Below are positions 35,843-48,048 of a DNA stretch of 64,000 nt, one piece after another. Both the position numbers and the translations under genes were made by a program. Where the stretch lies: positions 729,140 to 793,139 of the forward strand of contig NZ_JQSG02000001.1 in NCBI RefSeq assembly GCF_000754095.2. Reading direction: 5' to 3'. This DNA is from Acidihalobacter prosperus. Its GTDB lineage: Bacteria; Pseudomonadota; Gammaproteobacteria; DSM-5130; Acidihalobacteraceae. A model generated the notes under the pieces. It searched no databases, was not told where the DNA came from, and saw only the letters and a list, made by a program, of their open reading frames with translations. The stretch's first letter is position 1, and every line of letters begins with the position of its first letter.

Positions 35843-37258
35843 ATGGATACGAGTCAAACAGAACAAAAGCCTGGGATTATGGGTTGGATAGACCGCCGCT
35901 TCCCATTTAGTAGCATGATGCGTGAGCATTTGACCGAATATTACGCACCCAAGAATTTCAATTTCTGGTATTTCTTCGGTTCCCTGCTCATTCTCGTCCT
36001 GGTTATTCAGATCATTACCGGGATATTCCTGACCATGCATTACCAGCCGAATGCGAAACTCGCATTTTGGTCTATCAACCAAGGCATCATGAACGATGTG
36101 GAAGGTGGATGGTTCATCCGCTATATGCACGTGCTGGGTGCCTCCAGCTTTTTCGTGCTGGTGTACTTCCACATGTTCCGCGGAATGATGTACGGGTCTT
36201 ACAAAAAACCGCGTGAGCTGCTCTGGCTTGTGGGCATGCTGCTGTATGTCGCCTTGTCTGCCGAAGCCTTCTTTGGATATCTACTGCCCTGGGGTCAGAT
36301 GTCATTCTGGGGTTCTAATGTAGTAATTTCATTGTTCGGCGCCATCCCTGTCATCGGGCAGAGCATCGCGCAATGGATACGTGGCGATTTCGTCGTTGGC
36401 TCCCCAACGCTGGATCGGTTCTTTGCACTGCACGTCATCGCTGTACCTCTTGTGCTGGTGATCCTCGTGTTCGTCCATATCCTGGCGCTGCATCAAGTGG
36501 GCTCCAATAATCCTGATGGGATCGAAATCAAGGAACACAAGAATGCCGACGGCATTCCGCTCGACGGCATTCCCTTTCACCCGTACTACACCGTCAAGGA
36601 TATTCTCGGCGTCGCCGTGTTCCTGGCCATATACATGGGTCTGATTTTCTTCAAGCCCTCGGGTTGGGGTATCGTCCTGGACAAGCTGAACTACGTGCCA
36701 GCCAACGCACTGAAGACTCCGCCAGACATCCACCCACTGTGGTTCCTGACACCCTACTACGCCATTCTGCGTGCCTGGCCCAGCAAGCTCCTGGGTGTAG
36801 CCAGTCTAGCCGCGGTTTACATTCTGATGTTCCTGATACCCTGGCTGGATCGCAACCCGGTAAAATCCGCGCGCTTCAGAGGGGTTTTCGTGCGCATCAA
36901 CATTCTGGTGCTCTCGTTCTCATTCATTCTGCTCGGCTACCTCGGTCTGCAGCCCGCCACTAACACGTATGTGTTGCTCGGCTATCGGTTTACAGAGATC
37001 TTCTTCAGCACTTTCTGGCTGATGGTTTACATGAACCGTGTGCGCAGCCATATGGCAACATTGATCTGGTGGATTGTCATGACCGGGCTGTTTGTTGTCA
37101 TTGACGCCTGGATGGTTTCGGTCAGAGCGCACAGCTGGGGACAGCTACTTGAATCACTTTGGCTACCGATAGGTTACGTCACGATCATCCTGGGCGGAGC
37201 CTGGTTCAAACCATCGCTGGTCGCCGACAAACCCGTTCCTGAGAGGGTGCAAGCATGA
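35843..37258 (+). CDS. petB: Cytochrome b of the bc1 complex
   Basis: This 471-residue, eight-helix cytochrome b carries heme-ligand His pairs in RYMHVLGASSFFVLVYFHMF (helix B) and in ALHVIAVPLVLVILVFVHI (helix D). The Qo segment GYLLPWGQMSFWG is standard. The Qo 'PEWY' position reads IHPLWFLTPYYAILRAW, that is PLWF, so the usual Glu is absent. GAGG lies 7 bases before the ATG at 35843; a further in-frame start upstream lacks a ribosome site. It is the quinol-oxidising core of complex III, or of a reverse-running bc1 in iron oxidisers. It overlaps petC (ATGA). Confidence 0.95.
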   Translation: MDTSQTEQKPGIMGWIDRRFPFSSMMREHLTEYYAPKNFNFWYFFGSLLILVLVIQIITGIFLTMHYQPNAKLAFWSINQGIMNDVEGGWFIRYMHVLGASSFFVLVYFHMFRGMMYGSYKKPRELLWLVGMLLYVALSAEAFFGYLLPWGQMSFWGSNVVISLFGAIPVIGQSIAQWIRGDFVVGSPTLDRFFALHVIAVPLVLVILVFVHILALHQVGSNNPDGIEIKEHKNADGIPLDGIPFHPYYTVKDILGVAVFLAIYMGLIFFKPSGWGIVLDKLNYVPANALKTPPDIHPLWFLTPYYAILRAWPSKLLGVASLAAVYILMFLIPWLDRNPVKSARFRGVFVRINILVLSFSFILLGYLGLQPATNTYVLLGYRFTEIFFSTFWLMVYMNRVRSHMATLIWWIVMTGLFVVIDAWMVSVRAHSWGQLLESLWLPIGYVTIILGGAWFKPSLVADKPVPERVQA

Positions 37259-37998
37259 ATAAATATACAAAAATCCTTTCGCTACTCCTGCTTGCCATCC
37301 TGATCATGCCGGCAGCACGGGCCGACTTTGCTCTCAAGTCGGTGCAGATCGATACGGCCAACAAGGCTGCCCTGCGCAATGGTGCTGCCTTCTTCATGAC
37401 CTACTGCATGGCATGCCACAGCGTCCGCGCAGAGCGCTTCAGCGACATGAGCAAGGTTCTGGGCTTGCCTCTCGACGAGATCCAGAAAAACTTCAACTCG
37501 ACCAGCCTCAAGGTACACGACGCCATCGTCAGCCCGATGTCGCCCGCCGACGCGGTGCACTGGTTCGGGCTGGCGCCTCCGGATCTATCCGCCATCATCA
37601 AGATGAAAGGTGCCAACTGGGTTTATACCTATTTGACCTCGTTCTATCTCGATCCTACTCGGGCGACCGGCGTCAACAATGCCGTATTCCACAATGTCGC
37701 CATGCCCGACGTGCTCTGGCAGCTGCAGGGTCTGCAGGCCCCCATGTACAAGGAAGTAAGCCGGAACGGCCAGCAAGTCAAAGTGCTGTCCGGCCTGAAG
37801 CAGGTAACGTCTGGCACGCTGTCCCCTGCCGCCTTCGACAAGGCCATGCGCGACGTCGTGACCTTTCTTTACTGGGCCAATCACCCGCACCAGGCCGAAC
37901 GCGAGCACATCGGGCTGTGGGTCATGGCCTTCATGGCCCTGTTCATCATCGTGGCCTACCTGCTCAAGCACGAATACTGGCGCGCAGTGCGGCATTGA
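37255..37998 (+). CDS. petC: Cytochrome c1
   Basis: This 247-residue precursor has a signal peptide (LLLLAILIMPAARA), heme site CMACHSVRAERF (about 51-62), a Met-ligand region near NVAMPDVLWQLQG (about 149), and a C-terminal membrane anchor (GLWVMAFMALFIIVAYLLKHEYW). It accepts electrons from the Rieske protein and hands them to a soluble cytochrome, probably the c4 encoded in the same operon. Its start overlaps the petB stop by 4 bases. Confidence 0.95.
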   Translation: MNKYTKILSLLLLAILIMPAARADFALKSVQIDTANKAALRNGAAFFMTYCMACHSVRAERFSDMSKVLGLPLDEIQKNFNSTSLKVHDAIVSPMSPADAVHWFGLAPPDLSAIIKMKGANWVYTYLTSFYLDPTRATGVNNAVFHNVAMPDVLWQLQGLQAPMYKEVSRNGQQVKVLSGLKQVTSGTLSPAAFDKAMRDVVTFLYWANHPHQAEREHIGLWVMAFMALFIIVAYLLKHEYWRAVRH

Positions 37999-38005
37999 GC
38001 GACGC

Positions 38006-38034
38006 TTGGCAGACTGCCGGCGCCTGCCTATACT
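38006..38034 (+). promoter_or_regulatory. Sigma-70 promoter of the acetyltransferase gene
   Basis: TTGGCA and TATACT with exactly 17-base spacing, beginning 8 bases after the petC stop. The start codon follows at 38093. Confidence 0.75.
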
Positions 38035-38092
38035 GACGCGGCGCCGGCGCGCTCCGCCCGCGCCGCTGCCGCAATCGACCGGACCCCCTCAC

Positions 38093-38533
38093 ATGGATGC
38101 CAGCGTCAAGCCCGTTATCCGCGTTGCCGACTGGCAAGCCGAGCGCGAAATCCTGTACCGATTGCGCGAAACCGTGTTCGTACACGAACAGGGCGTACCT
38201 GCAGCGCTGGAAATCGACGAATTCGATCCCCGCAGCCTGCATTTGCTCGCCGAATATGCCGGTCAACCGGTCGGCACCGGCCGCCTACTTGAAGACGGCC
38301 ATATCGGCCGCTTGGCCGTCCTGCGCGAATACCGTGGCCGGGGCATCGGCAAAGCCCTGCTCGACGCACTGGTCCGCGAGGCCGTACGCCGCGATTTCGC
38401 CGAAGCCGTGCTCAGCGCGCAGCTTCACGCCATCCCCTTCTATGAGCGCGCCGGCTTCGCCGTCTGCGGCCCCGAATTTCTCGATGCCGGCATTGTGCAC
38501 CGGGAAATGCGCCGGCCCTTGAAAAACGCCTGA
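38093..38533 (+). CDS. GNAT-family N-acetyltransferase
   Basis: This 146-residue protein shows the GNAT core: a beta strand LLAEYAGQPVGTGRLLEDG, then the acetyl-CoA loop IGRLAVLREYRGRGIGKALLDAL (R/Q-x-x-G-x-G/A, about 69-91), and the late motif HAIPFYERAGFAVCGPEFLDAG. The N-terminal RETVFVHEQGVP matches the ElaA/YjcF-like subgroup. Substrate unknown. A clean promoter lies upstream; the gene at 38600 may be co-transcribed. Confidence 0.9.
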   Translation: MDASVKPVIRVADWQAEREILYRLRETVFVHEQGVPAALEIDEFDPRSLHLLAEYAGQPVGTGRLLEDGHIGRLAVLREYRGRGIGKALLDALVREAVRRDFAEAVLSAQLHAIPFYERAGFAVCGPEFLDAGIVHREMRRPLKNA

Positions 38534-38599
38534 CGGGCGTCCCGCGCGCGCTTGCGCTAAAGTCGACTTGAGCCGATACGTCTTGCGCAGGAATCCAGG

Positions 38600-39106
38600 A
38601 TGGCCGAACCGCCCCCACCCTCGCCCGACCAGAAACGTCAGCCCGTCGACGGCCCCCAAGCCCTGCTGGCCGCGACGCTCGACGCCATCGACGGCGCGCA
38701 ACGCGACATCGTCATCCTGAGTCGCGCGCTCGATCCCGCACTCTACGATGAAGCGCCCGTTTCGGAACATCTTTTCGCCACGATCCGGCGTCGCCGGCAC
38801 AGTCGCATCCGCATCCTGATCGCCGACCTGCAGCCACTGCGCCTGAGAGGCCACCGTCTGCTCGCACTCGCGCAGCGCGTGCCGAGCTTCATCGAAATCC
38901 GCCTACTGGCGCAGCGCCATCGCGCGGAACGCCGCGAATGGCTGATTGCCGACACCCAGACCGTGGTCTTCCGCGAGCAGGCGGACAAGGGACAGGCGCT
39001 GAGCGCGCACAACGACCGCCGCTGGGCACTCGATCTCGCACACGAATTCCAGGCCATGTGGGACATGGCCGAGCAGCATCCCGACCTGCGCCGGCTTTCT
39101 TTGTAA
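38600..39106 (+). CDS. Conserved hypothetical protein (DUF7931-like)
   Basis: This 168-residue soluble, Arg-rich protein resembles the small domain often found after or fused to a GNAT acetyltransferase in gammaproteobacteria, probably DUF7931. Its middle has the flavour of a phospholipase D-like fold (RDIVILSRALDPALYD, RHSRIRILIADLQPLR) but lacks HKD motifs. Function unknown; its position after the acetyltransferase suggests partnership. It converges on dacB with only two bases between the stops. Confidence 0.65.
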   Translation: MAEPPPPSPDQKRQPVDGPQALLAATLDAIDGAQRDIVILSRALDPALYDEAPVSEHLFATIRRRRHSRIRILIADLQPLRLRGHRLLALAQRVPSFIEIRLLAQRHRAERREWLIADTQTVVFREQADKGQALSAHNDRRWALDLAHEFQAMWDMAEQHPDLRRLSL

Positions 39107-39108
39107 CG

Positions 39109-40659
39109 CTAGCGGCGCGCTGCGTCATCCCGCGCCAGCAGCGCCTGCAAATCGGCGCGCACGGCATCGATCGCGCGGAACAGGCCGATGTGCGGATGCG
39201 CTCGACTGCCGTTCACCAGTACCGCGAACGCGCCCCAGCGTCCGCCGCCCAGGCGCAAATACCCTGCGAGCGAAAATACGGAAACCGGCTGATTGAGCGA
39301 ACCGGTCTTGGCCGCCACGCGCGTACCCCAAGCCGAATCGCCACCCTTGAGCATGGCCACCGGCGTCTGCTCGGGCACGGTCAGACCGGCCAGAAAGGCC
39401 GGGAAATCGCCATAGCGGTGGTATTCATGGGCCAACAGCGCGGTTACGTCGTTGGCCGACAGGCGATTGCCCACCGTCAGGCCGCTGCCGCTTTCGAGCA
39501 CTGGCCCCCCGCCATGCGCCCAGGCAAATGGCGAATCCGCATTCACATCGCGCGCAAAGGCGGTCAGACGACGTCCCGCCTGCGGCAGGGTGATGGGCAC
39601 GGCCGCGCCTTCGGCGGCCGCCCAGTCGAGCGCCAGCGTATCGGCCATGTAGTTGTTGCTGTATACCAGCATCCCGCGCAGCAATTCGCCGAGCGGCGTG
39701 CCCTTCACCTCGGCCACGCGCACGCCTCGCGGCGACGGATCACCCTGACCGACCACGCCGATCCCACCCCGCACCGTAACGCCGGCCTGTTCGAGAAACG
39801 CGCGAAACACTTCGCCCGCATAACGATCGGGGTGCGCGATGGAGCGATAAAATCGTCGCGTCCTGCCATCCTGCGGGATGCCGCCGGAAATCACGAATAC
39901 TTCGCGACCGTTCTCGCTGCGCCGGATCACCCGGATATGCGCCGGTCGACCCGGCGGCAAAGTCTTGATACTGCCGCGAATCGCCAGCATGGGCAGGTCG
40001 AAGGGTTCGAAGGCGAGCCGTGCCGGGGTGCCCGGCGAGTCACCGGGGCGCACGCTCAGGCAGGCGTTGCTGTAGTCGACGCCCGCCGAGGACAGTGGCG
40101 CGTTATAGGCGTCTTCGCTCTCGATCCTGGCGTGGCAACGGTCTCGGGTAACGCAAGGCACCGGGCCGAAGCCGCGGGGATCGACCAGCAGACGACCGTC
40201 CACGGCAGCGATACCGGCCTCGCGCACGCGCTGCGCCAGGGCCCACAATTGCGCGTTGACCAGCCCCGGATCACCGCCACCGACAAAGACCAGGTCGCCG
40301 TGCAGCACGCCACCCCGTACCGGACCCTGCCGCAGCACCCGTGTCTTGAAGCGGTGTGCCGCCCCCCAGTGCCGTAGCGCCGCCGCGGTCGTGTAGAGCT
40401 TGGTCACCGAGGCCGGGATCAAAGCCTTGGCGGGATTCAGCGCGGCGAGCGTACGCCCGTTCTCGAGCTCGATCACGCGTACGCTGACATCTGCGCCTGC
40501 CTGCGCCAATCGCTCGAGTGCAGGCAGCGAATAGGGTGCCCGGTCGGCGGGTGCGGCTCGAACCCCCGCCACGCACACGGCGAACAGCAACGCCACGCGC
40601 ACGACGCCACGCCGCGTCCGGGATACCGGCAATCGCGAGCCTGGCGGTTGGCGCGTCAC
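39109..40659 (-). CDS. dacB: D-alanyl-D-alanine carboxypeptidase/endopeptidase, PBP4 class
   Basis: This 516-residue precursor has a signal peptide (VALLFAVCVAGVRAAP). Penicillin-binding motifs are SVTK (SxxK, in ALIPASVTKLYTTAAAL), YSNNYMAD (SxN) and KTGSLN (KTG), with the large insert between the first two typical of PBP4. It trims or opens peptidoglycan peptides in the periplasm. GTG start at 40659. It follows serS by 7 bases, so the two are probably co-transcribed. Confidence 0.93.
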   Translation of the reverse strand: MTRQPPGSRLPVSRTRRGVVRVALLFAVCVAGVRAAPADRAPYSLPALERLAQAGADVSVRVIELENGRTLAALNPAKALIPASVTKLYTTAAALRHWGAAHRFKTRVLRQGPVRGGVLHGDLVFVGGGDPGLVNAQLWALAQRVREAGIAAVDGRLLVDPRGFGPVPCVTRDRCHARIESEDAYNAPLSSAGVDYSNACLSVRPGDSPGTPARLAFEPFDLPMLAIRGSIKTLPPGRPAHIRVIRRSENGREVFVISGGIPQDGRTRRFYRSIAHPDRYAGEVFRAFLEQAGVTVRGGIGVVGQGDPSPRGVRVAEVKGTPLGELLRGMLVYSNNYMADTLALDWAAAEGAAVPITLPQAGRRLTAFARDVNADSPFAWAHGGGPVLESGSGLTVGNRLSANDVTALLAHEYHRYGDFPAFLAGLTVPEQTPVAMLKGGDSAWGTRVAAKTGSLNQPVSVFSLAGYLRLGGGRWGAFAVLVNGSRAHPHIGLFRAIDAVRADLQALLARDDAARR

Positions 40660-40666
40660 CCGCAGA

Positions 40667-41983
<1,317 letters not shown>

Positions 41984-42298
41984 TCAGGCATCCCCGTTCG
42001 AAGGATCGTGCGCCGTCGCGTCGAAGGTCAGGATATGGCTCGGATCGACCAGGGTGCAAATATGCTTGACCACCTCGGCCACGCGCTCTGGACGGTCGAA
42101 GAACTCGACCACCACGGGCAGGTCCAGCGACAGGGTCAGCAGGGAACTCGTATGCACCTCGCCCGAGCGGCCGAAACCGCTGATACCGCGAAACAACGTC
42201 GCGCCGCAGACCTGGGCCTCATCGTGCAGATAACGCAGGATTTTTTCGTGCGCGTTGGCGCTTTCGTGCAGATAGACGCGAGCGACGGTGACCTTCAT
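41984..42298 (-). CDS. DUF190 protein associated with CrcB
   Basis: A 104-residue protein beginning MKVTVARVYLHESANAHEKI. It has a ferredoxin-like alpha/beta character typical of DUF190 (PII-like signalling fold), with SRFG-type segment GATLFRGISGFGRSGEVHTS. It often accompanies crcB and may regulate or sense fluoride export; this is not established. Its start overlaps the crcB stop (ATGA). Confidence 0.87.
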   Translation of the reverse strand: MKVTVARVYLHESANAHEKILRYLHDEAQVCGATLFRGISGFGRSGEVHTSSLLTLSLDLPVVVEFFDRPERVAEVVKHICTLVDPSHILTFDATAHDPSNGDA

Positions 42299-42672
42299 AG
42301 CTGCCTCCCGAGCAATAGACCCAACCAGCAGACGCTGACGCAGACAAGCACGCTGACCAGCATATTCACTCCTGCCTTGAGCACGTCGCCCTGCTCGATC
42401 AGACTCAGCGTCTCGATGGAAAAGGTGGAAAAGGTGGTGAAAGCGCCCAGACCTCCGGTCATAACGGCGGCACGGATTTCCGGTGCCACGTTGAGGCGCT
42501 CAACCAGCATCGCGGTGAGAAAGCCCATGGCCAGCGAGCCGATCACATTGACCGCGAGCGTCCCCCAGGGAAAACCCCGGCCCAGCCATTGATAAACGCC
42601 GTTGGATACGCCGAAACGTAAAATCGCACCCACCGCGCCGCCGAGCGCAATGGCCAGCAACTGCAATCCCAT
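42295..42672 (-). CDS. crcB: Fluoride ion channel Fluc/CrcB
   Basis: A 125-residue four-helix membrane protein starting MGLQLLAIALGGAVGAILRFG, with GTLAVNVIGSLAMGFL and the hallmark GGLGAFTTFSTFSIE. It forms a dual-topology dimer that exports fluoride, useful where acid drives HF entry. An AAGGAGAGG ribosome site precedes the ATG at 42672. A sigma-70 promoter lies at 42721-42749; no fluoride riboswitch is visible in the short leader. Confidence 0.94.
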   Translation of the reverse strand: MGLQLLAIALGGAVGAILRFGVSNGVYQWLGRGFPWGTLAVNVIGSLAMGFLTAMLVERLNVAPEIRAAVMTGGLGAFTTFSTFSIETLSLIEQGDVLKAGVNMLVSVLVCVSVCWLGLLLGRQL

Positions 42673-42720
42673 GGACCTCTCCTTGTGGTTCATGCGCGAG
42701 CGAAGTGCGCCCGCCGGTCC

Positions 42721-42749
42721 ATTCTTGCGGCAGCGGATCAAACCGTCAA
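42721..42749 (-). promoter_or_regulatory. Putative promoter of crcB-DUF190
   Basis: On the minus strand TTGACG and AAGAAT are separated by 17 bases, giving a leader of roughly 40 bases before crcB. Confidence 0.55.
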
Positions 42750-42763
42750 TGAGCGGGCCGTCG

Positions 42764-42793
42764 TTGGCCAGCTGAGGCCGCGCCTCTTATACT
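42764..42793 (+). promoter_or_regulatory. Promoter of the glyoxylate aminotransferase gene
   Basis: TTGGCC and TATACT with 18-base spacing, 37 bases before the ATG. The -10 box sits inside an inverted repeat (42771-42806). Confidence 0.65.
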
Positions 42794-42806
42794 GCGTGGC
42801 CTCAGC
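42771..42806. promoter_or_regulatory. Inverted repeat flanking the -10 box, probable operator
   Basis: GCTGAGGCC (42771-42779) and GGCCTCAGC (42798-42806) are perfect 9-bp arms with 18 bases between, surrounding TATACT. The left arm lies upstream of the likely transcription start, so a protein operator fits better than an RNA hairpin. Confidence 0.5.
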
Positions 42807-42830
42807 AAGCAGGAGCAGGAGACCACTACA

Positions 42831-44042
42831 ATGACAGACAGTTTCCACCCGCCGAAACGGGTGCTCATGGGCCCCGGCCCCTCGGACGTCGATCCGCGCG
42901 TCCTCGAAGCCATGGCCCGTCCCACCATCGGTCATCTCGACCCGCTGTTCGTCACCATGATGGACGAACTCAAGGGCATGCTGCAGTACGCATTCCGCAC
43001 CCGCAACGCCCTCACCCTGCCCGTCTCCGCACCCGGCTCCGCAGGCATGGAAACCGCCTTCGTCAATCTGGTCGAACCAGGCGACACCGTCATCGTCTGC
43101 CAGAACGGTGTTTTCGGCGGCCGCATGAAGGAGAACGTCGAGCGCTGCGGCGCCACGCCGGTCATGGTGGAAGATGAATGGGGGCGGCCCGTCGACCCGC
43201 AAAAACTCGAGGACGCCCTCAAGGCGCATCCCGAGGCGCGCACCGTCGCCTTCGTACAGGCCGAAACCTCTACCGGTGCCGAATCCGACACGCGCACGCT
43301 GGTCGAAATCGCCCACCGCCACGACTGCCTCGCCATCGTCGACACCGTCACCGCGCTCGGCGGCACCCCGGTCGAGACCGATGCCTGGGGCATCGATGCG
43401 GTCTATTCCGGCAGCCAGAAATGCCTCTCCTGCACCCCCGGACTGTCGCCGGTCAGCTTCAGCGAAGCCGCGGTCGCGCGCATCCGCAATCGCAAGCACA
43501 AGGTGCAAAGCTGGTTCCTCGACCTCAATCTGGTGATGGGCTATTGGGGCGAAGGCGCCAAACGCGCCTACCACCATACCGCGCCGATCAACGCCCTCTA
43601 CGGCCTGCACGAAGCGCTCGTGCTGCTGCAGGCGGAAGGTATCGAAAACGCCTGGGCGCGCCATCGTCGCAACCACGAAGCCTTGCGCGCCGGGCTTGAG
43701 GCCATGGGCCTGAGCTTCGTGGTGGCTCCCGAGCACCGCCTGCCCCAGCTCAACGCCGTACGTGTACCCGAGGGCGTCGACGAAGCCGCGGTACGCGGTG
43801 CGCTGCTCGACGACTACGGCATCGAGATCGGTGCCGGCCTCGGCCCGCTGGCCGGCAGGATCTGGCGCATCGGGCTGATGGGCTATGCCAGCAACCCGCG
43901 CAACGTCTACCTGCTGCTGGGCGCCCTGGAGGCCATTCTGGCCGCACAGGGACATGCTCCGGCTCGCGGCGCCGCGACCGATGCCGCGCGAGCCGCCTAT
44001 TCGGCTGCTAGCGACCAGATCAAGGCTGCCGCTTACGCTTAG
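42831..44042 (+). CDS. Alanine/serine--glyoxylate aminotransferase family protein
   Basis: This 403-residue class V PLP aminotransferase opens RVLMGPGPSDVDPRVLEAM and has VSAPGSAGMETAFVNLVEPGD (about 64). The PLP lysine is in DAVYSGSQKCLSCTPGLSPVSF (about 193-214; Lys after SGSQ), and the ending RIWRIGLMGYAS is typical. It moves an amino group from alanine or serine to glyoxylate, giving glycine, as in photorespiratory glycolate salvage or the serine cycle. It is monocistronic, with its own promoter, operator-like repeat and terminator. Confidence 0.92.
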   Translation: MTDSFHPPKRVLMGPGPSDVDPRVLEAMARPTIGHLDPLFVTMMDELKGMLQYAFRTRNALTLPVSAPGSAGMETAFVNLVEPGDTVIVCQNGVFGGRMKENVERCGATPVMVEDEWGRPVDPQKLEDALKAHPEARTVAFVQAETSTGAESDTRTLVEIAHRHDCLAIVDTVTALGGTPVETDAWGIDAVYSGSQKCLSCTPGLSPVSFSEAAVARIRNRKHKVQSWFLDLNLVMGYWGEGAKRAYHHTAPINALYGLHEALVLLQAEGIENAWARHRRNHEALRAGLEAMGLSFVVAPEHRLPQLNAVRVPEGVDEAAVRGALLDDYGIEIGAGLGPLAGRIWRIGLMGYASNPRNVYLLLGALEAILAAQGHAPARGAATDAARAAYSAASDQIKAAAYA

Positions 44043-44067
44043 GGCAGGCGCGGTAGAGAACCTGTTC

Positions 44068-44092
44068 AGGGGCGCCTCGGCGCCCCTTTCCT
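44068..44092 (+). terminator. Intrinsic terminator after the glyoxylate aminotransferase gene
   Basis: AGGGGCGCC and GGCGCCCCT form a 9-bp stem with a two-base loop followed by TTTCCTT, 26 bases after the stop. Confidence 0.85.
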
Positions 44093-44135
44093 TCAATGGC
44101 CGCCGCCTGCTCGCACAAGCCGGCAGACACCCCGG

Positions 44136-48039
<3,904 letters not shown>

Positions 48040-48048
48040 GGAAAATCC

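Noticed and set aside
42673-42830. Fluoride riboswitch upstream of crcB
   Set aside because: The leader from the likely promoter is only about 40 bases and no GGNGAUGG-like start or pseudoknot pairing was found.
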